A DNA stretch of 63,404 nucleotides from Richelia sp. CSU_2_1 (GCA_012034575.1 JAAUPF010000014.1:1-63404), one strand, 5' to 3'; shown: positions 36,208-46,434, counted from the stretch's first letter. Translations and numbers: made by a program. Notes: generated by a model from the sequence alone, not told the origin.

Positions 36208-36679
36208 ATTTTTGACCTCATGGCAATGTAGATATAAACAATAATTTTGGAGATAGACTTGTGCCAAGCTTCGTGAAAATGCTCTTTCAAAGTTTTGATG
36301 TGTCAGCGTTCCAACTTCCAGAAAAAGCTTAAAGCTGATGGAAAAAATCAAGGTAACTAAAAAATTGCAAGGCTGAGAAAGAGCTATATTCCTAGGTTTA
36401 GCAAAAATCGAAATTTTGTATATCTACCAATAGGCTGGCTTGCCGGTTAGATTCGATCGGGCAGGGGTCAATTATTCACAGCGAACTGAACTATCTTTGC
36501 AGTACAAGATTGTCACTTTCTCGTTACATTTGCTGTTAACGCTGAAAATCATCTAGCCCTATTTTTGAGCCAATTCTTTTCAACTATCGACTTGCAACCG
36601 CAGATAAAGGCTGATAAACGCAGATCAACGCAGATAAATTTCATCAATCGATCGACGATCGACTATTAACTATCAACTC
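36208..36679. other. Intergenic, no gene seen
   Basis: 472 bases. It holds CGCAGATAAA/CGCAGATCAA repeats (about 36599-36640) like those at 28115-28140, and TCAACTC heptamers next to pgsA. Nothing else is recognised. Confidence 0.6.
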
Positions 36680-37201
36680 TCAACTCTCAACTTTAGCAGC
36701 TTGTTCCGGCCACAGATAAATCGCCCCAGAAATTAAGGTTAAAGCGACACAAACCCAAAAAGCAATTATTGTCGGCATATTCCATGCTTCAGATAGAGGA
36801 GCAATGAGCAGCGCGATCGCCACAATCTGACTTACTGTCTTTAATTTACCCCAAATATTGGCTCCCGAAATCGTTGTTTTATTAACGCGCCAACCCGCAA
36901 TTGTCAACTCCCGACCCAAAATCAAAAATACTCCCCAAGCAGGCACTTTTCCTAACTCAATTAAAACTAAAAGTGGTGCCAATACTAACAATTTATCCAC
37001 TAAAGGGTCGAGAATTTTTCCCAAATCTGTAATTTGGTTCAGCTTTCTAGCTAAATAGCCATCCAGCCAATCCGTACTCGCCGCTATTACAAAAATCACC
37101 AGGCAAATCCAGCGGCTTTGCACGTTTGGATCGTACAAACCGTAGAGCAGAAAAGGTACTCCTAGCAATCGAGAAAAAGTAATCAAATTAGGTAAATTCA
37201 T
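36680..37201 (-). CDS. pgsA: CDP-diacylglycerol-glycerol-3-phosphate 3-phosphatidyltransferase
   Basis: 173 residues, about five membrane helices. The CDP-alcohol phosphotransferase motif reads DGYLARKLNQITDLGKILDP and continues LVDK, with all conserved Asp and Gly present. It makes phosphatidylglycerol phosphate, the committed step to PG, the only thylakoid phospholipid and an essential one in cyanobacteria. The length is normal. Confidence 0.95.
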   Translation of the reverse strand: MNLPNLITFSRLLGVPFLLYGLYDPNVQSRWICLVIFVIAASTDWLDGYLARKLNQITDLGKILDPLVDKLLVLAPLLVLIELGKVPAWGVFLILGRELTIAGWRVNKTTISGANIWGKLKTVSQIVAIALLIAPLSEAWNMPTIIAFWVCVALTLISGAIYLWPEQAAKVES

Positions 37202-37217
37202 AAACTGAATTTGGTAA

Positions 37218-37571
37218 TTGTTTAATTTGGAAGTTCATTACGGTTCAAGGAGATCTAGTTCCAGCCGTCAACGCAGCCCTCAAACCCAGCCGTATCGCCC
37301 GCGCCGATCCAGAGTTGCGCTGTACGTTTGGCGGCCGATCGATCGCACCGTAGCATTTTTTGAAGAACCGGGCGATCGCATCCCCGTTCCATCCTTTGCC
37401 GAATCCTTCAATCTCACCGTCGGTCAAATGTTCGGCTGGCTTACCGAATTGGGCAATTTCAATTTCCAGACTTACGCACGCCATGCCTCAAATACAGATC
37501 TCCCCTTTGTAGGGGCGGGCACGGGGGCACCCCCTCCACTACGTTTGGCCCCTACAAAGGGGGGAACCTGA
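37218..37571 (+). CDS. Hypothetical protein ending in a repeat
   Basis: 117 residues if TTG 37218 is used; the start is uncertain. The core RVALYVWRPIDRTVAFFEEP, then SFAESFNLTVGQMFGWLTELGNF, looks like real protein but no family is recognised. The last 20 or so residues (VGAGTGAPPP and beyond) are translated from a GTAGGGG-type repeat, so the gene end may have been altered by repeat insertion. Confidence 0.45.
   Translation: MFNLEVHYGSRRSSSSRQRSPQTQPYRPRRSRVALYVWRPIDRTVAFFEEPGDRIPVPSFAESFNLTVGQMFGWLTELGNFNFQTYARHASNTDLPFVGAGTGAPPPLRLAPTKGGT
37509..37556. repeat. GTAGGGG-type palindromic repeat, variant
   Basis: GTAGGGGCGGGCACGGGGGC with a longer central part, ending GGCCCCTAC. Confidence 0.75.
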
Positions 37572-37755
37572 CAGAACCCCTTTTTAAGGGGGAAGATGCT
37601 TCGATCGAACTTGCATTCGATGGCTTATACTAGAAGCTCTGACTGTTAGCCCTTCACGGACGCTCGAAGACTAAAGTCCTTACTACGAACTAATTGCAAA
37701 CTAATTATCTCTCAACTAACTGCTAACAACTAACAACAGAAAACTCTTCTTTAAA

Positions 37756-40700
37756 ATGGAAGCAAAATCCTACAAAGACACTGTAAATCTGCCCAAAACC
37801 CAGTTTGAAATGCGCGCCAACGCCGTCAAACGCGAACCAGAATTGCAGCAATTTTGGACCGAAAATCACATCTACGATCGACTTTCCCACAATAATCCAG
37901 GCGATTTGTTCGTCCTCCACGACGGCCCGCCCTACGCTAACGGACAACTTCACATCGGCCACGCCCTCAACAAAATCCTCAAAGACTTTATCAACCGCTA
38001 TCAAATGCTGTGCGGTAAAAAAGTTCGCTACGTTCCCGGCTGGGACTGTCACGGATTGCCGATCGAACTTAAAGTCTTGCAAAATATGAAATCGGACGAT
38101 CGGCTCAATCTTACCCCGATCGACCTCCGCCACCAAGCCGCCGCCTTCGCTGAAAAAACAATGGAACAGCAGCGCGCCTCTTTCATGCGCTACGGCGTCT
38201 GGGGCGATTGGGAACACCCGTATTTGACCCTGAAACCCGAATACGAAGCAGCCCAAATCGGCGTTTTCGGTCAAATGGTGCTTAAAGGCTACATCTACCG
38301 CGGCTTCAAACCGGTACACTGGAGTCCGAGCTCGAAAACTGCCCTCGCCGAAGCTGAATTAGAATACCCAGAAGGCCATACGTCGCGCAGCATCTACGTC
38401 GGCTTTCACGTCAGAAAATTGTCAAAATCCTTGCAATCGAAGTTCAAGCGCTATATGCCCAGTCTCTGGGCGGCGATTTGGACGACTACCCCCTGGACGA
38501 TTCCGGCAAATTTGGCGATCGCGGTCAATCCCGAACTGACTTATGCAGTGGTGGAACCGCCGGCAGATTCCCACATCGCGCAGCAATTTATCATCGTAGC
38601 GGTCGATGCGGTCGATCGACTGTCGGCAACTTTTAACACTAAGTTAAAAATTCTGGCTACCGTTAAAGGTAAAGAATTAGAAGGCTGTCATTACAAACAT
38701 CCACTGTTCGATCGCGACAGTCAAATAGTTGCGGGTGGCGATTACATTACCTCGGATTCCGGGACGGGATTGGTACACACCGCACCCGGCCACGGACAAG
38801 AAGACTTTATCGTCGGAAAACGCTACAGTTTGCCAATTTTAACTCCCGTAGATGAGAACGGAAATTTCACTGCCGAAGCTGGGGAATTTGCAGGATTAAA
38901 TGTCCTCGGAAATGGCAACGCAGCAGTGATTGACGCCCTGGCAGCCGCAAATTGTTTGATAAAAGAGGAAGTTTACGCTCACTCTTATCCTTACGATTGG
39001 CGCACCAAAAAACCGACAATTTTTCGAGCGACGGAACAGTGGTTTGCTTCGGTTGAAGGCTTCCGCGACGCAGCTTTAAAAGCAATTTCCAGCGTGAATT
39101 GGATACCCGCCCAAGGTGAAAATAGAATCACAGCAATGGTGGGCGATCGATCGGATTGGTGCATTTCCCGCCAGCGGACTTGGGGCGTACCGATTCCGGT
39201 ATTTTACGACGAAGAAACCAACGAACCGCTGTTAAATGCCGAAACGATCGCGCACGTTCAAGCTATCTTTGCTGCAAAAGGTTCCGATGCTTGGTGGGAA
39301 CTGTCAATTGCAGAATTATTGCCAGAATCCTACCGCAATAACGGCCGCACTTACCGTAAAGGAACCGACACGATGGATGTGTGGTTTGATTCCGGTTCTT
39401 CCTGGGCTGCGGTTGCCGAAGGTCGATCGGAATTAGCCTATCCTGCTGATATCTATTTGGAAGGTTCGGACCAACATCGGGGCTGGTTTCAATCCAGCTT
39501 GCTTACCAGCGTAGCAACTAAAGGCATCGCTCCTTACAAAACAGTTTTGACTCACGGTTTCGTGCTCGATGAAAAAGGGCGCAAAATGAGCAAATCTGAA
39601 GGCAATGTCGTCGATCCGGCGGCGGTAATTAAAGAATACGGTGCCGATGTTTTGCGGTTGTGGGTGTCTTCGGTAGACTACTCCGCTGACGTTCCTTTAG
39701 GCAAAAACATTCTCAAACAACAAGCAGATGTTTACCGCAAAATTCGGAATACGGCTAAGTTTTTGCTGGGCAATTTGCACGACTTCGATCCGGCAAAAGA
39801 TGCGGTTCCCTATGAAGATTTGCCGGAATTAGACCGTTATTTGCTGCACAGAATGTGCGAAGTATTTGCCGAAGTCAAAGATGCTTTTGACAGCTTCCAA
39901 TTTTCCCGATTTTTCCAAACAGTGCAGAATTTCTGCACTGTGGATTTGTCAAACTTCTATTTAGATATTGCCAAAGATCGGCTTTACATCAGTGCAGCAG
40001 ATGCCCTCCGGCGGCGGAGTTGCCAGACGGTAATTGCGATCGCAGTTGAGAATTTGGCAAGGGCGATAGCGCCTGTTTTGTGCCACATGGCTGAGGATAT
40101 TTGGCAGTACATTCCCTATCCAACTCCGTACAAATCTGTGTTTGAAGCCGGTTGGGTGCAAGTAGAAGAAAAATGGTTCGATCCTGAGTTAGCAAATCGC
40201 TGGCAGTATTTGCGACAAGTACGGGCAGAAGTTAACAAGGTTTTGGAAAAAGCGCGGATGGAAAAGGCGATCGGTTCTTCTTTGGAAGCTAAGGTTTTAT
40301 TGTACGTACCCGATGCGGAAAAAAGAGAAATGCTGGCAGCTTTAAATCCGAGCACCGAAGCTTTAGTGGAATACGTGCGATCGCAAAATGTGGAAGCCGA
40401 ATTAGTTGCAGCAGAAACAGCAGCAACTGAACCAGCAGTGACAGAAATTGCGGTTGAAGTAGCGCCGGAAATTGTTGCAGATATCGGCGATCCGCTGGAT
40501 GAAACAGCAGCAAATCCCGCAGTTGAAACCGATGGGGAAAGTTGGCAGGAAATCTTAGATAAAGCAGCCGCATTTATCGGCAATTTGCCAGAGTATGCGG
40601 GCAATTTCTTAGTAGAATACCAGAAACCGCTGGTAACTCTCGGACTGTTATTCTCGGTGGCGGTAACGGGCAAAGTCACCCTGTCAATTTTGGATACGAT

Positions 40701-41253
40701 AAATCGGATTCCGACACTGTGCGGACTCTTTGAAATCATCGGTATCTTATTTACGATGTGGTTTGCTTTCCGCTACTTGCTGTTTGCAGCTAACCGAGAA
40801 GAACTAGCAGAAAAGATTGAAACATTCACAGCAGATGTTGTGGGGAACAAGAGTACGATCGTCCTTGCAGAAACCCAAGCGATTGTAGTTGCAACACCAG
40901 TAGAAACCGCGATCGTCAAAACAGCAGAAATTCCCCAACCACCCGCGATCGCCCCTGCAGCCAAACCCGAAATTGTCTTGCACCAATCTCCAATTACCTA
41001 CGCAACAGCCGGAAATGGTGTTGATGAATTGCGCTATTTGTTCATTACTTCCGAAGTGGAATTAATAGCATCCCAGGAAATTTTGCAAGAATTGCCCTAC
41101 AGTTTCCAGTCTCCAGAATTGGCAATTGGTGCGGTAAAAGCGGGCGGCGAAAAGTGCGATCGGTGTTGGAATTATTCGACTCACGTCGGCGAGTCGATCG
41201 AACATCCGTTAATTTGCGAACGCTGCGTTTCAGCAATAGCAGGCGAATTTTAG
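37756..41253 (+). CDS. ileS: Isoleucyl-tRNA synthetase with CAAD membrane domain
   Basis: 1165 residues, about 200 longer than usual. Class I signatures are HIGH ([10 protein letters not shown], about residue 65) and KMSKS ([11 protein letters not shown], about 608). The CP1 editing domain lies between about 190 and 400, the C-terminal anticodon domain follows KMSKS, and a zinc finger ends the protein ([18 protein letters not shown], then CERC). Between anticodon domain and zinc finger is an Ala/Glu-rich linker and a CAAD domain (about 925-1025) with two membrane helices ([14 protein letters not shown] and [20 protein letters not shown]). CAAD domains anchor aminoacyl-tRNA synthetases of some cyanobacteria to thylakoid membranes. 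Confidence 0.96.
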   Translation: MEAKSYKDTVNLPKTQFEMRANAVKREPELQQFWTENHIYDRLSHNNPGDLFVLHDGPPYANGQLHIGHALNKILKDFINRYQMLCGKKVRYVPGWDCHGLPIELKVLQNMKSDDRLNLTPIDLRHQAAAFAEKTMEQQRASFMRYGVWGDWEHPYLTLKPEYEAAQIGVFGQMVLKGYIYRGFKPVHWSPSSKTALAEAELEYPEGHTSRSIYVGFHVRKLSKSLQSKFKRYMPSLWAAIWTTTPWTIPANLAIAVNPELTYAVVEPPADSHIAQQFIIVAVDAVDRLSATFNTKLKILATVKGKELEGCHYKHPLFDRDSQIVAGGDYITSDSGTGLVHTAPGHGQEDFIVGKRYSLPILTPVDENGNFTAEAGEFAGLNVLGNGNAAVIDALAAANCLIKEEVYAHSYPYDWRTKKPTIFRATEQWFASVEGFRDAALKAISSVNWIPAQGENRITAMVGDRSDWCISRQRTWGVPIPVFYDEETNEPLLNAETIAHVQAIFAAKGSDAWWELSIAELLPESYRNNGRTYRKGTDTMDVWFDSGSSWAAVAEGRSELAYPADIYLEGSDQHRGWFQSSLLTSVATKGIAPYKTVLTHGFVLDEKGRKMSKSEGNVVDPAAVIKEYGADVLRLWVSSVDYSADVPLGKNILKQQADVYRKIRNTAKFLLGNLHDFDPAKDAVPYEDLPELDRYLLHRMCEVFAEVKDAFDSFQFSRFFQTVQNFCTVDLSNFYLDIAKDRLYISAADALRRRSCQTVIAIAVENLARAIAPVLCHMAEDIWQYIPYPTPYKSVFEAGWVQVEEKWFDPELANRWQYLRQVRAEVNKVLEKARMEKAIGSSLEAKVLLYVPDAEKREMLAALNPSTEALVEYVRSQNVEAELVAAETAATEPAVTEIAVEVAPEIVADIGDPLDETAANPAVETDGESWQEILDKAAAFIGNLPEYAGNFLVEYQKPLVTLGLLFSVAVTGKVTLSILDTINRIPTLCGLFEIIGILFTMWFAFRYLLFAANREELAEKIETFTADVVGNKSTIVLAETQAIVVATPVETAIVKTAEIPQPPAIAPAAKPEIVLHQSPITYATAGNGVDELRYLFITSEVELIASQEILQELPYSFQSPELAIGAVKAGGEKCDRCWNYSTHVGESIEHPLICERCVSAIAGEF

Positions 41254-41368
41254 TTTGCAGTCAGCACTTGGGTCTTCAAAATCGATCGGACTCAAGTCCT
41301 CTTCTATAGGTATGTAAACTAAAATATTGAGAATTAGTTTGAGGATTAGTTAATTATAAAAGGCGGTC

Positions 41369-41638
41369 TCAAGTTTCGCCATTTGCCAGTTTTTTTAATG
41401 TTTCTACAAAAGTTTCCGAACCGACCATTTGAGACTGACTCAACGCTGATTTTGCTGCTTTACCTAGCAGCATATCTTCTAATTCCATCAGTCGATCGAT
41501 CAAACGCTGATAGGCATCAGCAGAAATGATTACATGGCTGGGCTGGGATTTATCGGTAAGTAGAACGGGCTCGACAGCCGCTCGGTTAAAAACAGTCCCC
41601 TGTGGATTGCAGGCTTCTGCTAGGGTGTAACTTTGCAT
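41369..41638 (-). CDS. Phd/YefM-type antitoxin
   Basis: 89 residues. N-terminal Phd fold (FNRAAVEPVLLTDKSQPSHV, then IISADAYQRLI) followed by a C-terminal segment that would wrap a toxin. No RelE/Doc/VapC-type partner is visible next to it, so it appears orphan. Antitoxins of this type repress their own promoter. Confidence 0.75.
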   Translation of the reverse strand: MQSYTLAEACNPQGTVFNRAAVEPVLLTDKSQPSHVIISADAYQRLIDRLMELEDMLLGKAAKSALSQSQMVGSETFVETLKKLANGET

Positions 41639-41721
41639 GACTGATGTTATGAGTGTGGGTTATTTCTATTTTAGGCAAAGTCGGCAGGAGTTGGGAGGGC
41701 AATTATCGCCAATACACATCT

Positions 41722-42051
41722 TTAGCCAACCGCAAACTCGGTATATGGCCGTCTGTAGGGAGCGTAAAATGCTAAAATAATATCTGTCTTTGGCACTCCG
41801 GCTTCTACTAATTCATTGGCTACTCCGATTTCTGTGCCATCCCGCTCAATCCAAATTTTACCATCTTTGATTTCGATGTAGATGAGACAGCCGAATACCC
41901 GCGTCATATCTTGCCAACCGATGTCCAATACTTGATAGCGATCGCGCTCTAGATCGAATATTAAGTGAGTTTCTGTCTTGTTGTGCGATCGATTTTCGGT
42001 ACGAGTTTTCAGGATTTTCTGCACCAATTCGCGATAATCTAATTTATCCAC
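41722..42051 (-). CDS. xisI: XisI-like protein
   Basis: 109 residues. Typical XisI start MDKLDYRELVQKIL and middle YQVLDIGWQDMTRVFGCLIY, then IWIERDGTEIGVANELVEAG. In Anabaena, XisH and XisI are needed with the XisF recombinase for excision of the fdxN element. Families are widespread in non-heterocystous genomes without that element, with unknown function. It overlaps xisH by 13 bases. Confidence 0.9.
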   Translation of the reverse strand: MDKLDYRELVQKILKTRTENRSHNKTETHLIFDLERDRYQVLDIGWQDMTRVFGCLIYIEIKDGKIWIERDGTEIGVANELVEAGVPKTDIILAFYAPYRRPYTEFAVG

Positions 42052-42455
42052 CGTACAATCTCCTCCTGCTGTGCGTTAAAAATCAACAATTTAAGTTGAT
42101 GTTCTGCAATTACTCTTTGAATAAATCTGCGACTAAAAAACTCATCATAAATATCGAGAGAAACTGCTAAATATAAAGTTCGTTGTGGTTCTTTCAATCT
42201 TAAAGCTAAACGGTAATTGACAAATTGACCGAGAGCTGAGTGAAATTCATTTACTTCTGATGCTCCTAAAAACGATTTGATCTCGACTGCTATCTTTTGA
42301 CCAGCTTTCTCGGCTGCTAAAACTTTTTCAGCCCCTAAGTCTATATAAAAATCAACGTCTTCAACTTTAATGTATAGAGGATCGTCTGTAATTGTCCATC
42401 CATCTTTTTCTATCGCTATTTTCACTGCAGTGTGAAATCTATCTTTAGCTGCCAT
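42039..42455 (-). CDS. xisH: XisH-like protein
   Basis: 138 residues. XisH start MAAKDRFHTAVKIAIEKDGW and a PD-(D/E)XK-like core: Asp in FYIDLGAEK, then VEIKSF with Glu and Lys. It is translationally coupled to xisI. No xisF-like recombinase or element border is visible nearby. The pair may be a stand-alone module with a nuclease-like member. Confidence 0.9.
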   Translation of the reverse strand: MAAKDRFHTAVKIAIEKDGWTITDDPLYIKVEDVDFYIDLGAEKVLAAEKAGQKIAVEIKSFLGASEVNEFHSALGQFVNYRLALRLKEPQRTLYLAVSLDIYDEFFSRRFIQRVIAEHQLKLLIFNAQQEEIVRWIN

Positions 42456-42560
42456 AAAGTAATTTTAATTAGCCAGTAAGTTTAGTATAACAGAAACAGC
42501 AGAATCTTTACAGCACAATCATCGATAACTTATGCTAATTGGTAAGGCGTGCGGCGCTCG

Positions 42561-43769
42561 CTACTTTTTAACTACCGCCCACTGAACGATCGGTGCTAGA
42601 GGTTTCCAACCGAGAAAAGAGCCGATCGCCCCCGTTCTTTCAATATTAATTCTAATCGGTTCGCCGCCGTAAATAGCTTGCCACTGCAATAGTTTTAATT
42701 CGCTTTCCAAAGTTACCGCATTCACAACTAATCGCCCGCCTTTACCTAAAGCATTCCAACAAGTTTCAAACAAATTGTCAGCCGTGACGCCGCCGCCGAT
42801 GAAAATAGCATCGGGTTGAGGTAAGTTTGCTAAAACAGCCGGTGCTTCTCCCGCAACAATTTTGAGCTCGGGAACGCCGAAATTAGTCGCATTTTCGGCA
42901 ATGTATTGCAGTCGAGTCGGATGGCGTTCGATCGCAATTGCCCGACACCGAGGATGACTTCGCATCCATTCGATCGCGATCGAACCGCAGCCCGCACCCA
43001 CATCCCACAGCAATTCTCCCGGAACAGGCCCCAGGGCTGACAGCGTAACGGCGCGCACTTCCCGCTTTGTCAACTGCCCGTCGTGGCGGTAAGCAGCATC
43101 CGCTACGCCCGAAGTTGCCGGAAGCAGTAGAGTTTCGCGATCGGCTGCAACTGCGATCGCGATCGCGTTCAAATCTGCCAAATCCGTCGCGTTCCAGGCT
43201 GCTGCTACCCCCTCGATCCGCCGTTCCGATCCCCCTCCCATCCGCTCGAATACGGTCATCAAACTGCTGCCAAACCCCCGCTGCGCCAACAATTCAGCAA
43301 CAAGCGCCGGCTGGTGGCGATCGGCACTCAACACCAGCAAGCGCGCGCCTGGGTAAAAACCGAGGGCGATCGCAGCGATCGGGCGATTTGTTAAACTGAA
43401 AGTCTCAACATCTGCCAAAGCCCAGCCCAGACGCGCGCACATCAGACTGAAAGCCGATGCTGCGGGAATCACAGTCATTTCCGCGATCGAAATTCGGCGC
43501 GACAGGGTGACGCCAATCCCGTGACACATCGGATCGCCTGTTGCCAGCACGCACACAGATTCTCCCCGGCGGCGGAGGATTTCATCGACTGTCGCTTGCA
43601 AGGGCGATGCCCACAGCAATTTTTCGCGGGTGTCGTCGCTTGGTAGCATAGCAAGGTGGCGGGTGCCACCGACCACGATTTGGGCTCGATCGAGGTGCGA
43701 TCGGGCGATCGCGCTTAATCCCGAAAGTCCGTCTTCACCAATTCCTATTACTGAAAGCCATTTGTGCAT
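42561..43769 (-). CDS. cbiET: Precorrin-6Y C5,15-methyltransferase (decarboxylating), CbiE-CbiT fusion
   Basis: 402 residues. The N-terminal CbiE half (about 1-205) is a tetrapyrrole methylase (IGIGEDGLSGL, LATGDPMCHGIG). The C-terminal CbiT half (about 215-400) is a class I methyltransferase (LLWDVGAGCGSIAIEW). It methylates C5 and C15 and decarboxylates the acetate side chain during cobalamin synthesis. No other cob genes are adjacent. Confidence 0.93.
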   Translation of the reverse strand: MHKWLSVIGIGEDGLSGLSAIARSHLDRAQIVVGGTRHLAMLPSDDTREKLLWASPLQATVDEILRRRGESVCVLATGDPMCHGIGVTLSRRISIAEMTVIPAASAFSLMCARLGWALADVETFSLTNRPIAAIALGFYPGARLLVLSADRHQPALVAELLAQRGFGSSLMTVFERMGGGSERRIEGVAAAWNATDLADLNAIAIAVAADRETLLLPATSGVADAAYRHDGQLTKREVRAVTLSALGPVPGELLWDVGAGCGSIAIEWMRSHPRCRAIAIERHPTRLQYIAENATNFGVPELKIVAGEAPAVLANLPQPDAIFIGGGVTADNLFETCWNALGKGGRLVVNAVTLESELKLLQWQAIYGGEPIRINIERTGAIGSFLGWKPLAPIVQWAVVKK

Positions 43770-43849
43770 TGCGCTATAAATTACATTCTGCAGACTTTAG
43801 TCCACACTACGAACTGTTTTTGTTACAGTAATCGATCGAACACGATCTA

Positions 43850-43926
43850 ACAACTGTCAACTGTCAATTGAGGGCAGGCACGGGGGCACTGCCCCTACCA
43901 ACTCTCAACTCTCAACTCTCAACTGA
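43850..43926. repeat. STRR split by a GTAGGGG palindrome
   Basis: TCAACTG units, then AGGGCAGGCACGGGGGCACT plus GCCCCTAC (43871-43897), then TCAACTC units. This is the second case of this repeat inside a heptamer array. Confidence 0.85.
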
Positions 43927-43927
43927 T

Positions 43928-44404
43928 ATGACGGCTCAAATTGGTGAGAAACTTATTTTCAACGGCAAAGAAACATCTATATCTTTTTGGCCATCTTTAC
44001 CAGACCAGCATCCGGGCATTATTAAGTTAGAAGCCAAAGATATTAAGTACGATAATCGCTCGATCTGTTCAACTGCTTGCTGGCGAGGTTATATCGGCAC
44101 CTGGGCGATCGAAAACGGGTATTTTTATCTAGTTGGCTTGGTCGGTCAATACAAAATGACTGACAAATATCCCATTCTTGCTGATTGGTTTAGCGGAACG
44201 ATTCGAGTTCCGCAAGGAGAACTTATCTATTACAATCGCGCGGGCTTTAAAGTCTACGATCGAGAAATTCACGTACAAATTGAAAACGGGAAAGTGATTG
44301 ATTCCCAGTCGATCGATAATCGCGATCGAGAATTCAACTTCCCGAAAATAAGGGGAAAAAATCTTCGGAATTTTGAAGATTTCTGGAAGAACTCGGAAAG
44401 CTGA
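43928..44404 (+). CDS. Conserved hypothetical protein
   Basis: 158 residues, no signal peptide or membrane helix. Recognisable blocks are KLIFNGKETSISFWPSLP, CWRGYIGTWAIENGYFYLVG and ADWFSGTIRVPQGELIYYN, giving a mostly beta-strand, aromatic-rich protein. Related hypothetical proteins occur in many bacteria, but I cannot assign a function. ATG at 43928 is used because the upstream frame only reads repeats. Confidence 0.7.
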   Translation: MTAQIGEKLIFNGKETSISFWPSLPDQHPGIIKLEAKDIKYDNRSICSTACWRGYIGTWAIENGYFYLVGLVGQYKMTDKYPILADWFSGTIRVPQGELIYYNRAGFKVYDREIHVQIENGKVIDSQSIDNRDREFNFPKIRGKNLRNFEDFWKNSES

Positions 44405-44412
44405 ATATTCTG

Positions 44413-44829
44413 TCAGTCGTTCACCGCAGCAGCCCGATCGCGCAGCGGATGCACCATTGTTTCCATCAGTCGATCGAGCGCCCCATCCAAATTATTGCAA
44501 AAACCCGTGTGTATGCGCGATGTTTGGATAATTGTACTTCGAGGCGCGACAATCCAGTGAAAGCGCTCTCGGTGCGGGAGTTGACCGATCGCGCCTGCTG
44601 ATTTTCCCCCAGCGCAAATGATGGGAATTACTGCTAAATGATTCCGAATTGTTGCTAAATCCACTGTTCGATCGATCGCCAGTAATCTTTGTTCATTTAG
44701 TTCTATGCGTGCTGCGAGAAATTTTTTGCTTCCGCAAGAAACGATCGCCCCCACATTCACAAATTCTTCGCGTTCGACTCTAGGAACGACGCGGATAATA
44801 GCGTAATCATACATGAAGCGATCGGGCAC
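44413..44829 (-). CDS. DUF3037 family protein
   Basis: 138 residues. DUF3037 signatures are YDYAIIRVVPRVEREEFVN and VGAIVSCGSKKFLAARI near the start, and HWIVAPRSTIIQTSRIH further on. It overlaps the HipA-like kinase gene by 23 bases, and the same pairing is common in bacterial genomes. Function unknown; coupling suggests it works with the kinase. A second ATG at 44814 is possible. Confidence 0.85.
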   Translation of the reverse strand: MPDRFMYDYAIIRVVPRVEREEFVNVGAIVSCGSKKFLAARIELNEQRLLAIDRTVDLATIRNHLAVIPIICAGGKSAGAIGQLPHRERFHWIVAPRSTIIQTSRIHTGFCNNLDGALDRLMETMVHPLRDRAAAVND

Positions 44830-45589
44830 GAATAGCTTCCTCCAAAAAAGTATGCGACGATTTTAGCCGATTTAGCAGGTAATTGAAATAAGCATCCCGA
44901 TGTTCGCCAGTCTCGCTAAACGGAGAGTTTTCTACTAGCCAAGCATCAGGAATTAATTTTACAATACGATCGATGACATCGGGCGCGAGCAACTGTGTCA
45001 TCTTCGAGTCGATCGCTTGCAGGTTGCTAGCAAAATGCAGTAAAACGTGGTCTTTAATCGCGCTAAAAGGATCGTGGCTGCGATCGAGGTAATTCTTCCA
45101 AGTATGATGGAAATACAGCGCCGCCCCGTGGTCGATTAACCACAGTTTTTTGTGCCAGATCAACATATTCGCATTGCGCGGAGTGCGATCGATATTAGTT
45201 ACAAAAGCATCGAACCAAACTATTGCCGAAGCAAGATCCGCCTCACACTTTTCTATCACAGGATCGAACGTTATCGATCCTGGAAGATAATCGAGGGCGA
45301 GATTCAAGCCACCACTCGCCCGAATTAAGTCTTGAATCTCCGGATCTGGTTCGGTGCGGGCCAAGTCGGTATCGAGTTCTACGAATACAATTTCGGGAAC
45401 CAGAAACCCTAAAGCGCGAGCAATTTCTCCTGCGATTAACTCGGCAATTAAAGCTTTTACTCCTTGGCCTGCACCGCGAAATTTGAGTACGTACATCCCA
45501 TCATCATCGGCTTCTACAATTGCCGGCAGCGAGCCGCCTTCCCGCAAAGGAGTTACATATCTAGTAACAACTACTGTTCGCAAGTTCAT
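44807..45589 (-). CDS. HipA-like kinase domain protein
   Basis: 260 residues. A HipA-type kinase fold without the usual N-terminal HipA domain. Motifs are YVLKFRGAGQGVKALIAELI (nucleotide-binding side), DAFVTNIDRTPRNANML (catalytic Asp and Asn) and LWLIDHGAALYFH (metal-binding Asp). No HipB-like repressor is adjacent; the partner gene is DUF3037. ATG at 45589 is chosen over an upstream TTG. Targets are unknown. Confidence 0.85.
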   Translation of the reverse strand: MNLRTVVVTRYVTPLREGGSLPAIVEADDDGMYVLKFRGAGQGVKALIAELIAGEIARALGFLVPEIVFVELDTDLARTEPDPEIQDLIRASGGLNLALDYLPGSITFDPVIEKCEADLASAIVWFDAFVTNIDRTPRNANMLIWHKKLWLIDHGAALYFHHTWKNYLDRSHDPFSAIKDHVLLHFASNLQAIDSKMTQLLAPDVIDRIVKLIPDAWLVENSPFSETGEHRDAYFNYLLNRLKSSHTFLEEAIRARSLHV

Positions 45590-45638
45590 CTCAAAATTCA
45601 AAATTCAAAACTCAAAACTTTTATCAACTCTCAACTAC

Positions 45639-46148
45639 TCAAGACCGATCGAGTCTAAAGAATAATGTTGGATAATTGGGACTTTCATTCATGCTTCTTT
45701 CTTCTACTTGTTTCATGCCGAGTCTTGCTGCTACTTTTTGCGATTCTAGATTCGGTCGATCGCAGCTTGCAATCAGATAATTAAATCCGAGTTCGTTAAA
45801 AGCATATTCTACTATTTTAGTTGCTGCTTCAGTAGCGTAGCCTTTTTTAGTTGCTGCCGGCATCAGTGCGTAACCCAACTGCGGCTGCGGTTCGCCGAAA
45901 AAATACCACAAACAAACAAATCCAATTATTTCTCGATCGCTCTTCGTCTCGATAAACCAAATACCTACTTTCTCTTCGGCAAACAGTCGCGCATTTTCGG
46001 CTAGCATTTCTTCGACTTTTTCCAGCGACCAGATTTCGTTGTCACAAAGATATCTCCTCACGTAGGAATCGATAAAAATTTCGTGGAGTTTGTTGATGTC
46101 GCTGTTTGTTATCGGCTTCAAAATTAATCTTTGCGTTTCAAACATCAT
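45639..46148 (-). CDS. GNAT family N-acetyltransferase (RimJ/RimL-like)
   Basis: 169 residues. Starts FETQRLILKPITNSD, as in RimJ/RimL-type enzymes. The acetyl-CoA loop is PAATKKGYATEAATKIVEY, and NLESQKVAARLGMKQVEE is the usual C-terminal block. It transfers acetyl from acetyl-CoA to an amine; the substrate is unknown. It stands alone, downstream of a promoter region of about 280 bases. Confidence 0.9.
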   Translation of the reverse strand: MMFETQRLILKPITNSDINKLHEIFIDSYVRRYLCDNEIWSLEKVEEMLAENARLFAEEKVGIWFIETKSDREIIGFVCLWYFFGEPQPQLGYALMPAATKKGYATEAATKIVEYAFNELGFNYLIASCDRPNLESQKVAARLGMKQVEERSMNESPNYPTLFFRLDRS

Positions 46149-46434
46149 GTGTATCGCCTCCCTCGAAAATTTACATTATAGCAATTCTCTCTTAAGCGAG
46201 GTACCTGCTCGATCGATTACCAATTACCAATTACCAACCCCCGCGATCTACTTCATATTACTGAGAAAGGCTATATATCATAAATTAAATTTCTATATTT
46301 GGATTAAAAAATGAGTGCGATCGCCCTTTACTCAAATTCAGAAGTTTTGGGACGATCGCACTCGATCGGAATATATGCTGGGATGGAAAACCCAACCTGA
46401 AAATAATTCATGTAGATGCAGATTACTGATATAT

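Noticed and set aside
37723..38319. 198-residue minus-strand frame
   Set aside because: Lies opposite the conserved 5' part of ileS and shows no family features.
40116..40739. 207-residue Ser/Ala-rich minus-strand frame
   Set aside because: Mirror image of the Ala/Glu-rich linker of IleRS.
41722..42455. fdxN excision element
   Set aside because: XisH and XisI are present, but no XisF-type recombinase or nif gene is seen.
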